The notes under the pieces: model-generated
Databases searched by the model: none
Seen by the model: only the letters and a program-made list of their open reading frames with translations
Told to the model about the DNA's origin: nothing
Part shown: piece after piece, positions 17,019 through 26,278 of the stretch
Layout: every line of letters starts with the position of its first letter
Numbering within the stretch: the first letter of the stretch is position 1
NCBI GenBank assembly: GCA_026991395.1
Contig: JALXBP010000097.1
Coordinates: forward strand, 1-48,884
DNA length: 48,884 bases
Direction: 5' to 3'
Origin: Anaerolineae bacterium
GTDB taxonomy: Bacteria > Chloroflexota > Anaerolineae > B4-G1 > SLSP01
Program-made: the position numbers and the translations under genes

Positions 17019-18119
17019 ATGCGCAAGCATTTTCTCGCCTTCGTGAGTCTGTTGATTCTCGTCAGTATGGTACTGACGGCCTGCGGCGGCAAGGCCACCG
17101 AGGCCCCCGCTACCGAGGCCCCGACGCAGGAGAGCGGCTACCGCCACATCAAGGTCGGCATGGTTACCGATATGGGCGGCATCGACGACAAGTCCTTCAA
17201 CGCCACTTCCTGGAAGGGCGTCGAGCGGGCGATCCAGGAGCTGGGGATCGAAGGCTCCTACCTGGAATCCCAGCAGCAGACCGACTACGCCACCAACATC
17301 ACCCAGTACATCAACCAGAAGGTGGACCTCATCATCACCGTCGGCTTCCTGCTGGCCGATGACACCGCCGCGGCGGCGAAGGAGCACCCCGACATCAACT
17401 TCGCCATCGTGGACTTCGCCTACGATCCGCCCATCGACAACGTCCGCGGGCTGACCTTCTCCATCGACCAGGCCGGCTTCCTCGCCGGGTACGTCGCGGC
17501 AGCGGCTACCAAGACCGGCAAGGTCGCGACCTTCGGCGGCATCAACATCCCGCCGGTGGCGGCCTTCATGGTCGGCTTCGAGAGCGGCGTCAACTACTAC
17601 AACGAGAAGCACGGCACGAGCGTCGAGGTGCTCGGCTGGAATACAGCGGAGAACAACGGCGTCTTCGTCGGCAACTTCGAGTCCACCGACGATGGCCGCC
17701 GCACCGCCGAGGAGTTCATGTCCGAAGGTGCGGATGTCATCATGCCCGTGGCCGGGCCTGTCGGCCTTGGCTCCGCCGAGGCGGTCAAGCAGCACGGCGA
17801 CGCCTGGATCATCGGCGTGGACACCGACTGGACGGTCAGCGCCTCCGAGTACAAGGACATCATCCTCACCAGCGTGCTGAAGAACATGGACGTGGCCGTC
17901 TTCGACACGATCAAGATGGTCGCCTCCCCGGACTTCGAGGGCTTCCACGGCGAGACCTACGTGGGGACGCTGGAAAACGGCGGCGTGGGCATCGCCCCGG
18001 TCGCCGCGGGCGCGGTCTCCGATGACGTGCTCAAGGAACTGGAGGACGTGAAGGCCGGCATCATCTCCGGCGAGATCGATACCGGCTGGAGCAGCTACCT
18101 GGCCAGCCTGAGCAATTAG
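17019..18119 (+). CDS. BMP family (nucleoside-type) substrate-binding lipoprotein
   Basis: The 366-residue lipoprotein has the lipobox LTAC (Cys22) followed by a Thr/Glu/Pro linker. The mature domain matches the BmpA/PnrA (Med) family: KVGMVTDMGGIDDKSFNAT (about 51-69), VGFLLADDTAAAA (about 109-121) and GVDTDW (about 267-272). Characterised relatives bind purine nucleosides for an ABC importer; specificity here is inferred from family and operon. The ATG at 17019 follows AAGGAGG. Two terminator-like hairpins separate it from the ATPase gene, the usual way to make more binding protein than transporter. Confidence 0.92.
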   Translation: MRKHFLAFVSLLILVSMVLTACGGKATEAPATEAPTQESGYRHIKVGMVTDMGGIDDKSFNATSWKGVERAIQELGIEGSYLESQQQTDYATNITQYINQKVDLIITVGFLLADDTAAAAKEHPDINFAIVDFAYDPPIDNVRGLTFSIDQAGFLAGYVAAAATKTGKVATFGGINIPPVAAFMVGFESGVNYYNEKHGTSVEVLGWNTAENNGVFVGNFESTDDGRRTAEEFMSEGADVIMPVAGPVGLGSAEAVKQHGDAWIIGVDTDWTVSASEYKDIILTSVLKNMDVAVFDTIKMVASPDFEGFHGETYVGTLENGGVGIAPVAAGAVSDDVLKELEDVKAGIISGEIDTGWSSYLASLSN

Positions 18120-18128
18120 TCTCACGAC

Positions 18129-18164
18129 GGAGAGGGGCTCGGCCTCACGGCCCGGCCCCTCTCC
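18129..18164 (+). terminator. Hairpin after BMP lipoprotein gene (partial terminator)
   Basis: GGAGAGGGGC (18129-18138) pairs with GCCCCTCTCC (18155-18164), with an inner GGCC/GGCC pairing. No uridine tract follows. It may stabilise the upstream mRNA end or reduce read-through. Confidence 0.5.
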
Positions 18165-18176
18165 TCCCAAGAGCGG

Positions 18177-18240
18177 AAGCCTGCCGTGCCCTGTTCGCTG
18201 CCGCACTTATCCCTCCCTTATCCCGACGGCAGGCTTTCTT
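18177..18240 (+). terminator. Second hairpin, attenuator-like, before ABC ATPase gene
   Basis: AAGCCTGCCGT (18177-18187) pairs with ACGGCAGGCTT (18226-18236), followed by TCTT. The loop is long (38 nt). It lies about 30 bp before the ATPase start and could let only part of the transcripts continue. Confidence 0.5.
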
Positions 18241-18269
18241 CATCCGCTGGCACGAGCAAGGAGGTGCCT

Positions 18270-19820
18270 ATGCCCCCAGTCTTGGAACTGAAAGGGATCA
18301 CCAAGCGCTTTCCCGGCGTCCTGGCCAACGACCACATCGATCTGACGCTCAACGAAGGCGAAGTCCTGGCGCTGCTGGGCGAAAACGGCGCAGGGAAGAG
18401 CACGCTGATGAACATCCTCTACGGTCTCTACACGCCCGACGAGGGGGAGGTCTACATCCGCGGCAAGAAGGTGGAGATCGAAGGCCCCAGCGACGCCATC
18501 GCCCAGGGGATCGGGATGGTGCATCAGCACTTCATGCTCATCCCCGTGCTCACGGTTACGGAAAACGTGATGTTAGGGATGGAGTCGGTCAAATACGGGC
18601 TCTTCCTCGATCAGGCCAAGGCCGCCAAGCGCGTCGCCGAGCTTTCCCACAAATACAGCCTGGATGTCGATCCCGATGCTCTCGTCGGCGACCTGCCTGT
18701 GGGCATCCAGCAGCGCGTGGAGATCATCAAGCTGCTCTACCGCAGCGCGGACATCCTCATCTTGGACGAGCCGACCGCCGTCCTCACGCCGCAGGAGGTG
18801 GAAGGTCTCTTCGAGGTCATCCGCTCCCTCGTCGCCCAGGGCAAATCGATCATCTTCATCTCCCACAAGCTGAAGGAGGTGCTGGAGATCTCCGATCGCA
18901 TCGTCGTCCTGCGGCGGGGCAAGGTCGTGGGCGAAACACGCCCCCAGGAAAGCGACGAGCGCAAACTGGCGGCGATGATGGTCGGGCGCGAGGTCATCCT
19001 CCAGGTGCCCAAGGGACCGGCCCACCCCGGCGAAAAGGTCCTGGAGGTCGAAGACCTCTACGTGCTGAACGAGCAGGAACAGATCGCCGTCGATGGCATC
19101 AGCTTCTCCGTGCGCGCGGGGGAGATCGTCGGCGTGGCGGGCGTGCAGGGCAACGGCCAGACGGAGCTGGTCGAAGCGCTGACCGGCCTGCGTCCCATCG
19201 TCGAGGGCACCATCCGCGTCGCCGGACAGGAGGTTACCAACGCCACGCCCCGCACGATCACCGAGGCGGGGACGGCGCACATCCCCGAAGATCGGCAACG
19301 CGACGGCCTCGTCCTCAGCTATCCCATCGCCGACAACCTCATCCTCAACACCTACTACCTGCCGCCGGTCGCCAAAGGGATGGTGATGCAGCGCGAGGTC
19401 ATCTTCTCCATCGCCGAGCGGCTGGTCAAGGAGTACGACGTGCGCACGCCGAGCATCCTCACCCCGGCGGGCAACCTCTCCGGCGGCAATCAGCAGAAGG
19501 TGATCGTCGCCCGCGAACTCAGCCGCCCGGTCAAGCTGATCATCGCCTCACAGCCGACGCGCGGGCTGGACGTCGGCTCGATCGAGTACATTCACTCGCA
19601 GTTGGTCAAGAAGCGGGACGAGGGCGTGGCCGTCTTCGTCGTCTCCGCCGAACTGGACGAGATTATGTCGCTGGCCGACCGCATCATCGTGATGTTCGAA
19701 GGCAAGATTATGGACATCGTACCGGCGGAGAAGGCGACCAAGGAGGAACTGGGCTTGCTGATGGCCGGGGTTCATCCCACAGATGCCGCGGCAGAAGCGG
19801 AAAAGGAGGCGGTCGCATGA
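18270..19820 (+). CDS. ABC importer ATPase with two nucleotide-binding domains (nucleoside-type)
   Basis: The 516-residue protein has tandem ABC domains, as in RbsA/NupA-type ATPases. Domain 1 (about 1-240) has Walker A GENGAGKS (37-44), the family's variant signature LPVGIQQR and LILDEPTA. Domain 2 (about 255-500) has a degenerate Walker A (GVQGNGQT), a canonical LSGGNQQK and the Walker B replaced by LIIASQPTRGLD, all usual for this family, in which one site is catalytically weak. The ATG at 18270 follows AAGGAGG. It overlaps the next permease gene by 4 bp (ATGA). With the BMP lipoprotein and two permeases it forms a complete importer. Confidence 0.93.
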   Translation: MPPVLELKGITKRFPGVLANDHIDLTLNEGEVLALLGENGAGKSTLMNILYGLYTPDEGEVYIRGKKVEIEGPSDAIAQGIGMVHQHFMLIPVLTVTENVMLGMESVKYGLFLDQAKAAKRVAELSHKYSLDVDPDALVGDLPVGIQQRVEIIKLLYRSADILILDEPTAVLTPQEVEGLFEVIRSLVAQGKSIIFISHKLKEVLEISDRIVVLRRGKVVGETRPQESDERKLAAMMVGREVILQVPKGPAHPGEKVLEVEDLYVLNEQEQIAVDGISFSVRAGEIVGVAGVQGNGQTELVEALTGLRPIVEGTIRVAGQEVTNATPRTITEAGTAHIPEDRQRDGLVLSYPIADNLILNTYYLPPVAKGMVMQREVIFSIAERLVKEYDVRTPSILTPAGNLSGGNQQKVIVARELSRPVKLIIASQPTRGLDVGSIEYIHSQLVKKRDEGVAVFVVSAELDEIMSLADRIIVMFEGKIMDIVPAEKATKEELGLLMAGVHPTDAAAEAEKEAVA

Positions 19821-21067
19821 CGCAGGAGAAGGAAAAGGACAAGAAGGAAAAACGCATCCTCAAGATCAACTGGCAGGCTATGGCCGTCCCCTTGCTGGCC
19901 ATCTTCACGGCGCTGGTACTCGGCGCGCTGATCATCGCCTTCACCGATGAGACGGTTTACGCCGCCTTCCGTGAAAGCGGCTTCTTCGGCGGCATAGGAC
20001 GCGCCGTGGAGGTCATCCGCATCGCCTACGGCGCGCTCTTCATCGGGGCCTTCGGCGATCCCAAGCTGCTCTGGGAAGCCATCGTCCACGGCGACGGAGA
20101 AGCCTTCACCCAGGCCATCTACCCCTTCACCGAGACGCTGCGCGTAACGACCCCCTACATCTTCGCCGGTCTCGCCGTGGCCTTGGGCTTCCAGGGCGGG
20201 CTGTTCAACATCGGCGCGGAAGGGCAGTACTTCATCGCCGGTCTGGCGACGGTCTTCGTCGGCTACAGTCTGAAGGGCGTACCGGCGATCATCCATCTGC
20301 CGCTGGCCCTGTTGGCCGGTATCGCGGGGGGCGCTTTCTGGGGCGCGATCCCCGGCTACCTGAAGGCGAAGACGGGCGCTCACGAAGTCATCAACACGAT
20401 TATGATGAACTACATTGCCTTCCGCTTCGCCGAGTTCATGCTCGATGTGGGCGGCCCGATGGCACGCCCCGACTCCTTCCGCCCCGTCAGCCCGGAGATC
20501 GAGCCAAGCGCCTACCTGCCGCAGTTCTTCCCCTCCAACTCGGCCATCCGCTTCAACTGGGGCTTCTTCCTCGCGCTGGCCGCCGCCGCCTTCGTCGGCT
20601 GGCTGCTCTACAAAACGACGCTGGGCTACGAAATCCGCACCGTGGGGCAGAATCCCCACGCCGCCCGCTACGCGGGCATCAGCGTCCCCAAGACGATCAT
20701 CCTCACGATGGCCATCAGCGGCGGCCTGGCCGGTCTGGCCGGAGCGACCGACATCCTCGGCGTGCTGCACTTCATGCCCAACGCCTTCGCCTCCGGCTAC
20801 GGCTTCGACGCGATCGCGCTGGCACTGCTGGGGAAGAGCAACCCCGTCGGCGTGGTGCTGGCTTCGCTCCTCTTCGGCGCATTGCGGGCCGGTGCCCGCT
20901 ATATGCAGGGCATCGCCCACATCCCGCTCGACATCACCTCCATCCTGCAAGGCGTGATCATCGTCTTCATCGCCGCACCGGAGATCATCCAGACGCTCTA
21001 CCGGCTCAAGCAGAAGATCGAGGGCGAAGAGGGTGTCGTCTTCACACGCGGCTGGGGCCAGATGTAG
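19817..21067 (+). CDS. ABC importer permease 1 (BPD_transp_2, nucleoside-type)
   Basis: The 416-residue integral membrane protein has a charged N-terminus, one isolated helix (about 22-44) and then a core of about eight helices. The motifs FNIGAEGQYFIAG (about 132-144), GAHEVINTIMMNY (about 185-197) and the cytoplasmic coupling region VGQNPHAARYAGIS (about 276-289) are typical of the BmpA-linked YufP/NupB-type permease. It begins inside the ATPase stop (ATGA) after AAAAGGAGG and is followed after 11 bp by the second permease. It should pair with that permease as a heterodimer. Confidence 0.92.
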   Translation: MTQEKEKDKKEKRILKINWQAMAVPLLAIFTALVLGALIIAFTDETVYAAFRESGFFGGIGRAVEVIRIAYGALFIGAFGDPKLLWEAIVHGDGEAFTQAIYPFTETLRVTTPYIFAGLAVALGFQGGLFNIGAEGQYFIAGLATVFVGYSLKGVPAIIHLPLALLAGIAGGAFWGAIPGYLKAKTGAHEVINTIMMNYIAFRFAEFMLDVGGPMARPDSFRPVSPEIEPSAYLPQFFPSNSAIRFNWGFFLALAAAAFVGWLLYKTTLGYEIRTVGQNPHAARYAGISVPKTIILTMAISGGLAGLAGATDILGVLHFMPNAFASGYGFDAIALALLGKSNPVGVVLASLLFGALRAGARYMQGIAHIPLDITSILQGVIIVFIAAPEIIQTLYRLKQKIEGEEGVVFTRGWGQM

Positions 21068-21078
21068 GAGGAGGAGCT

Positions 21079-22320
21079 ATGCACGAGGAAATTTCCATCC
21101 GCAAAGCCCGCGCATTGGGCATCGCCTTCATCATCTTCGGCTTCGCCGTCCTGGCGCTCTTCCTTCCGGGCACGGCAGCCGACCAGACGACGACTTTCAC
21201 CTTCAACCTCAGCAGCAGCGAGGCGATCGAGATACCGCCGTTGACCGTCGGCACGCGCATGGCGCTCTACTTCACGGCGCTCCTTTCCGTGGCCCTGGGG
21301 ATGTGGCAACTGGCGAAGGGCTTCAAGCGCGTCTACCTCGTCCTCACCTTCGTCTCGCTCCTCTTCGTCCTCGCCTTCCTTGCCTGGGCAGCGAAGGGCA
21401 AATCGATGAACCTGACCGGTATGCTGCAATCGACCCTCCTGCGGGCCATCCCCATCACCCTGGCCGGATTGAGCGGCGTTCTCTGCGAACGAAGCGCCGT
21501 CATCAACATCGGCATCGAGGGGATGATGCTGGCCGGGGCTTTCGTCTCCGCGCTGGTCGGCAGCGTAACGCAGAGCTACTGGTGGGGCTTGCTCGCCGCC
21601 CTGCTGGCGGGCGGCCTCTTCGGCGCGCTCCTGGCCGTGCTCGCCATCCGCTACAAGGTCGATCAGATCATCGCCGGTACGGCGATCAACATCCTCGCCA
21701 CTGGCCTGACCAGCTACTTCAGTTCCCGCTACCTCCAGGTCCACCAGGAACTGAACCACCCGCCGACCTTCCAGCCGATCTCGATTCCGCTCCTGGGCAA
21801 CATCCCCATCCTCGGCCCCATCTTCTTCAACCACACGCTATTGGTCTACGTTACGCTCATCCTCGTCGTCCTCATCCACATCATCCTCTTCTACACGCGC
21901 TGGGGACTGCGCACCCGCGCCGTCGGCGAGCATCCCCGCGCGGCGGATACGTTGGGGATCAACGTCTTCAAGGTGCGCTACGTCAACGTCATTGCGGGCG
22001 GCATCGTGGCCGGACTGGGCGGGGCCTATCTCGTCCTCAGTTCCGTGGCCCGCTTCGACGAACTGATGACGGCAGGCAAGGGGTTCATCGGCCTGGCAGC
22101 GATGATCTTCGGCAAGTGGACGCCCTTCGGGGCCTTCGGCGCATCGATGATCTTCGGCTTCGCCGACTCGCTGCAGACCAAGCTGGCCATCCTCAGCGTC
22201 CCCATCCCCTCCCAGTTCCTGCTGATGGCTCCTTACCTCGTGACGATGATCGTCCTGGCGGGCGTCGTCGGACAGGCCAACCCGCCCGCCGCCGACGGTC
22301 AGCCTTACGAGAAAGAGTAG
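21079..22320 (+). CDS. ABC importer permease 2 (BPD_transp_2, nucleoside-type)
   Basis: The 413-residue membrane protein carries INIGIEGMMLAGAF (about 141-154), YKVDQIIAGTAINILATGLT (about 191-210) and the coupling region VGEHPRAADTLGIN (about 281-294), parallel to permease 1 and typical of YufQ/NupC-type partners. An extra N-terminal region with two to three helices (1-110) enlarges it compared with the common length near 310 residues. The ATG at 21079 follows GGAGGAG. It is the last gene of the importer operon; a strong hairpin terminator follows 16 bp downstream. Confidence 0.92.
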   Translation: MHEEISIRKARALGIAFIIFGFAVLALFLPGTAADQTTTFTFNLSSSEAIEIPPLTVGTRMALYFTALLSVALGMWQLAKGFKRVYLVLTFVSLLFVLAFLAWAAKGKSMNLTGMLQSTLLRAIPITLAGLSGVLCERSAVINIGIEGMMLAGAFVSALVGSVTQSYWWGLLAALLAGGLFGALLAVLAIRYKVDQIIAGTAINILATGLTSYFSSRYLQVHQELNHPPTFQPISIPLLGNIPILGPIFFNHTLLVYVTLILVVLIHIILFYTRWGLRTRAVGEHPRAADTLGINVFKVRYVNVIAGGIVAGLGGAYLVLSSVARFDELMTAGKGFIGLAAMIFGKWTPFGAFGASMIFGFADSLQTKLAILSVPIPSQFLLMAPYLVTMIVLAGVVGQANPPAADGQPYEKE

Positions 22321-22335
22321 CATCGGGCACACGAA

Positions 22336-22371
22336 AACGGGGCGACCTCGCGGGGCCGCCCCGTTGTTCTT
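22336..22371. terminator. Bidirectional terminator between ABC operon and amidase gene
   Basis: AACGGGGCG (22336-22344) pairs with CGCCCCGTT (22357-22365). The forward strand continues GTTCTTT and the reverse strand gives GCCCCGTTTT, so it can serve both converging units. It shares its core with the hairpins at 27332 and 33279. Confidence 0.72.
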
Positions 22372-22380
22372 TCCACGGCG

Positions 22381-25300
22381 TCAGGGGCACTGCGTGATGG
22401 TGATCTCGTCCGCGTAGAGCGCCGCCGTTTCGGCGTCCCCGTCGTTCTTCACGCCCACGTAGAGCGTAACCGTCTGCCCGGCGTAGGCCCCGAGATCGAA
22501 GGTGTGGGCCGTCCAGTTGCGCGTATCCTCGAGAGCACTGTAGAGGGTATGCGAAGCCCCGTCGGCATCGCGCACGATGACGTACTGGAGGTCGTCTTCC
22601 GCCTCTTCCGCCAGCGGGTAGAGCCAGAGCGAAAGGCGCAGCGTGCCGCCCGCGGGAAGCGCCACCGTCCGATAGACGGAACTGTAGAGGAGCGTTCCAC
22701 CTGCCTCGCCGGGGAGGAGGCCCATCTGCACGGCGTAGGTGCCCCCGTGGGCCTGTGCCGTGCTCCGCTCGACGGCGTTGCCGAAGGTCCAGCCATCATC
22801 GCCCGCCTCGAAGTCGCTCTGCAGCACGACCGTGCAGGCGGGTGGCGTCGGCGTGGGCGTGGGGGTGGGCGACGGCAAAGGCGTAGGGGTCGGCGAGGGC
22901 GGCGGCGTGCCCGCTGCCGGAGCATAGCGGCGCAGCGTAACGGGCAAGTAGGCGTGGAACTGGCTCAAGGCGAAGGTGCGGGCGGCGCTCCACGCCCCCT
23001 CGTTGCCCGCGGCATCGACGGCCTGGACCTGCCATCGATGCCCGCCCTCGCGCAGGGGAACGGCGAGCGTGGTCTGCCCCGCCTCGTAATCGACACCGTC
23101 GATGCGCACGCGATAGTGGATCGCGGAGCCGCCGTCGGCGACAGAACTCCAGCGCAGCACCGGGGCGACGGCGACCAGCATCAGCCCGTCCTCCGGCACG
23201 AGGAGAAGCGGCTGCGCAGGCACGACGCTGTCGATCTGGAACGAGGCGGTCTGCACCTCCCCCATCCGTCCGGCGTCGTTCGTCGCGCGGGCGGACAGGC
23301 TGTAGCCCCCGTCCTCCAGCGGAGGGAGGGAATAGCGCCAGTTCGTAGTGCCCTCCGCCACGAGCCAGCGCGCCTCGTCTTGCCAGGCGCTGCCATCCCA
23401 GAAAAGGCCGTCGCTTTCCCGCCGGAGTTGTACCTCGACGCGCACGCTGTTCGCGCTGGCCGTCCCGACCGCCGTCGGCGCGGCGCGATAGGCCCGCCCG
23501 TCGCCGGGCACGGCAATGGCGGCCTCCGCCCCCACGGCACAGGCGTGGAGAGCGTCCAGCGTGCGCTCCATCAGCGGGGCAAGCTGCGCGGGCGGCACCG
23601 TCTCCAGGGGGAAGCCGAAGAGCATCAAACAGTGGCGGCCATCGTCGGTATGCAGAGCCGCCGTCCCGCCGCTGCCGCCGACGTAAGTCAGGGCCGTCCG
23701 CCCTTCGCCATCCGCGGGCGCGATCACATCGGGGCGATCGGCGTCGTACTCCCCCGCCGCATCGAAAGTGAACTCGCCCACGTCGCGCAGCACACCGTCA
23801 TCCGCAGCGACCACGCGGTAGGTACCGGCATCGTCGGCGATGTAACGTGCGTGCAGCGTCCCGCCCAGGAAAGCGGGGGCGGCCCCATCCAGCCACCAGG
23901 CCCACTCGCTGCCGCTGAGGAGGAGGTTGCCGCCGTTATCCAGATAGTCGGCAAGCACCGCCCGCTCTTGGGCGTCGAAGACGCCGTCCACCTGCGCAGC
24001 CTCTTCACCCAGCAGCCAATCGACGACGGCATACCGCCCCAAGTCGAGCTGACGATCGCACACCGCTTCGTTGCTCGCCGCATCCCAGGCATAGCGCCAG
24101 GGGACGGCCTCGCCGTGCGTCACGACGTAATCCCCCCGGTTGATGCGATCCAGCCACATCCGCAGGTTGAACCCCTCCACCGGATCATCGTCCGGCACGA
24201 GGTTAGTGCGGCTCACCCGATCGAAGCCGTTGACGATCAGCAGCGACGGATCGCCCACCCGAAAGCCGAGCACCTCCGTGGGGAAAGATTCGCCGCCGTC
24301 GTTGATCGCCGTAACGTAGAAGTAGCGCACCGCGCCCTGCGGCAGGTCGCTCAGCGTGATGCTCGTCCCCTGCACGGCGATCGGCTCCCCCCAGCCGAAG
24401 CCGTCCTCGCTCAGGTAGAGGCGGTAGGCCGTCGCGGGATCGCCGACCAGCCCCACCCCATCCGTCGGCGACGGCTGCCAGGCGATGCGCACCGCGCCGC
24501 CGCCCAGGTTCTGCGCGTAGAGATGGGTCGGCGGCTCCGGAAGCTCCACCAGGTCCACGCCGTCCTTGCCTTCGAAGTAGTGGACGATGCCCTGGTAGAT
24601 CGCCCGCGCGGCCAGTTGATTGAAGCGCGGCTCCTTCAGGGCGGCGGCATCCTCCGGATTGTCGTGATAGGCAATCTCGACGAGGACGCCGGGGAGGCGA
24701 TTGGCGGGGTTGCCGTCCCAGAGCAGCCGCAGTTCCCCCAGATTGCGCGATCGCCGCCCGCGATCGACCCAGCCCGCATCCCATCCGGCACGGATGTCGT
24801 GGATGAGCTCCGTATGGACGGCACGCTGCAGGTCGGCGCTGCCCGGCGTAACGGGATAGGTGCTGCCGTCGTGGATGTAGGATTCGGTCCCGCGCACCGT
24901 CCCGTTCCAGCCGTTGGTGTGCCAGGAGATGTAGATCGCGTCGGCGGCGAGGCCGCTGTAGCGCCATCGGGCGTACATCGGGCGGGCGACGACATCGTTG
25001 AAATCGTTCCAGTTCTGAGAAGCCCAATCGTCCGGATCGAGCCCCATCCACTGGCTGTAGTAGAAAGTGCAGCTTTCCCACCAGGGGCGGTTCGGCGGCT
25101 GCGAGGCCGTCGTTTCGATGCCGCGCAGATCGTCGAAGAGGCCGCCGCCCAGCCGCAGCGCATCGGCGACGACGTAGGCCCCCGCCGTACCCGACAGGTT
25201 GGAGAGCGTTACGGTCGCCGTCCCCGCGCGGAAGGGGAAGGTGCCGAGATAGCGCCAGGTGGACGGCTGCAGCCGCTGGTCGAGGCGCACCTCGCTCGTC

Positions 25301-26163
25301 CCTCCGGCGTGCCGAACGGTGTAACGGGCATCGGGGGCGCGGTTGGCCGCCGCCGGAATCCAGGCGTAGAGCGCGTAACGCCCGTCCGCCGGGACGGTCA
25401 GCGTCCAGTTGGCGGTCATCGTCCCTCCATCGGTCGAGACGGGGGCAAAGCGATAGTGCGTCCCGTAGCCCTCGCTGGCGCTCTCGACCCAGCCGGGAGC
25501 GCTGAAGCCGCCATCGGTATCGTCCACGATGACGCGGCTCCCGTTCCAGTCCCGCTCGCGCACGGGGATGACGATCGCCCCCGCCCGCTCCAGGTAGGGG
25601 ATGAGGTACTGATCCACCGCCTCGGCGTTGTTGTGATCCTCGACGATCTGCTGGTAAGGCGGGCGCTGTGTCCTCCAGGCGTAGCCGTTCCATTCCCAGC
25701 CGTGTCCGGCGCTGACGAAGATCACCTTGCCCGCCAGGGAGCGGGGGAAAGGCGTTTCCGGCCACGCGGGCCGGATTTTGGCATTCGCGGCGGAGAAGGT
25801 GAGAGGTTCGGGGCTTGCCCCGCCACCCGCGACGTCGGAGAGGGGACGGCACACGCCGTCCGCGTCGGGGGCGAGCACGTGGAGCGTCCGCCAGTCGAGC
25901 GGCGTCAGCGCGTGCGCCACGGCATCCTCGACCGTCTCCACGCCGCTGCCGTTGCGCAATGCCAGCGTATCGCGGGAGACCCGCAGGCAGACGGAAAGCG
26001 TCTCGTCCTCCATCTGCACCGAGACGAGAGGCCACGGCAGGCGGGCGAGCAAAGCGGTCGCCTCGGCCACCGGATCGGGCGGCTGGGCACGGGCCGTCGA
26101 CGGCGGCAGAACGAGTGCTATCAGCACAAAAGCCCCTATGAACCAGCGGTACCCCTTCAACAT
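22381..26163 (-). CDS. Secreted N-acetylmuramoyl-L-alanine amidase with inserted and C-terminal accessory domains
   Basis: The 1260-residue protein has a signal peptide (about 1-26). Amidase_3-type catalytic motifs are split: SAGHG (His154) and the EDHNNAEAV helix (Glu175) come first, then a golvesin/xanthan-lyase-like beta domain is inserted (about 210-340). The second half follows with SWHTN (His415) and LVEIAYHDNP (Glu497). Downstream are a fibronectin III domain (about 545-640), an alpha/beta region without a name (about 645-880), two Ig-like regions, the motif FHAYLPVTLRR, a Thr/Pro linker and a C-terminal beta-sandwich. Amidases of this type cleave the stem peptide from peptidoglycan. 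The ATG at 26163 is chosen for the signal peptide; a start 12 codons upstream is possible. Confidence 0.85.
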   Translation of the reverse strand: MLKGYRWFIGAFVLIALVLPPSTARAQPPDPVAEATALLARLPWPLVSVQMEDETLSVCLRVSRDTLALRNGSGVETVEDAVAHALTPLDWRTLHVLAPDADGVCRPLSDVAGGGASPEPLTFSAANAKIRPAWPETPFPRSLAGKVIFVSAGHGWEWNGYAWRTQRPPYQQIVEDHNNAEAVDQYLIPYLERAGAIVIPVRERDWNGSRVIVDDTDGGFSAPGWVESASEGYGTHYRFAPVSTDGGTMTANWTLTVPADGRYALYAWIPAAANRAPDARYTVRHAGGTSEVRLDQRLQPSTWRYLGTFPFRAGTATVTLSNLSGTAGAYVVADALRLGGGLFDDLRGIETTASQPPNRPWWESCTFYYSQWMGLDPDDWASQNWNDFNDVVARPMYARWRYSGLAADAIYISWHTNGWNGTVRGTESYIHDGSTYPVTPGSADLQRAVHTELIHDIRAGWDAGWVDRGRRSRNLGELRLLWDGNPANRLPGVLVEIAYHDNPEDAAALKEPRFNQLAARAIYQGIVHYFEGKDGVDLVELPEPPTHLYAQNLGGGAVRIAWQPSPTDGVGLVGDPATAYRLYLSEDGFGWGEPIAVQGTSITLSDLPQGAVRYFYVTAINDGGESFPTEVLGFRVGDPSLLIVNGFDRVSRTNLVPDDDPVEGFNLRMWLDRINRGDYVVTHGEAVPWRYAWDAASNEAVCDRQLDLGRYAVVDWLLGEEAAQVDGVFDAQERAVLADYLDNGGNLLLSGSEWAWWLDGAAPAFLGGTLHARYIADDAGTYRVVAADDGVLRDVGEFTFDAAGEYDADRPDVIAPADGEGRTALTYVGGSGGTAALHTDDGRHCLMLFGFPLETVPPAQLAPLMERTLDALHACAVGAEAAIAVPGDGRAYRAAPTAVGTASANSVRVEVQLRRESDGLFWDGSAWQDEARWLVAEGTTNWRYSLPPLEDGGYSLSARATNDAGRMGEVQTASFQIDSVVPAQPLLLVPEDGLMLVAVAPVLRWSSVADGGSAIHYRVRIDGVDYEAGQTTLAVPLREGGHRWQVQAVDAAGNEGAWSAARTFALSQFHAYLPVTLRRYAPAAGTPPPSPTPTPLPSPTPTPTPTPPACTVVLQSDFEAGDDGWTFGNAVERSTAQAHGGTYAVQMGLLPGEAGGTLLYSSVYRTVALPAGGTLRLSLWLYPLAEEAEDDLQYVIVRDADGASHTLYSALEDTRNWTAHTFDLGAYAGQTVTLYVGVKNDGDAETAALYADEITITQCP

Positions 26164-26278
26164 CCTCGACCCCCTTTTTCGCGCTAAGGCAATGAACATC
26201 CCTATGGTACCATCGATGGGGATGGCAAGCGTTTCTATTCCGAAAACAAAAGGGAAAAAGAGAGGGGCCGACCGCCGG

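Noticed and set aside
22850-22910. Short tandem G/T-rich repeats suggestive of a simple repeat or CRISPR remnant
   Set aside because: They encode the Thr/Pro linker of the amidase on the reverse strand; there are no spacers and no cas genes.
22504-26187. Rightward open frame of about 1200 codons opposite the amidase
   Set aside because: The translation is low-complexity Arg/Gly/His-rich without domains; GC-rich third positions leave the opposite strand open. The amidase has signal peptide and catalytic motifs.
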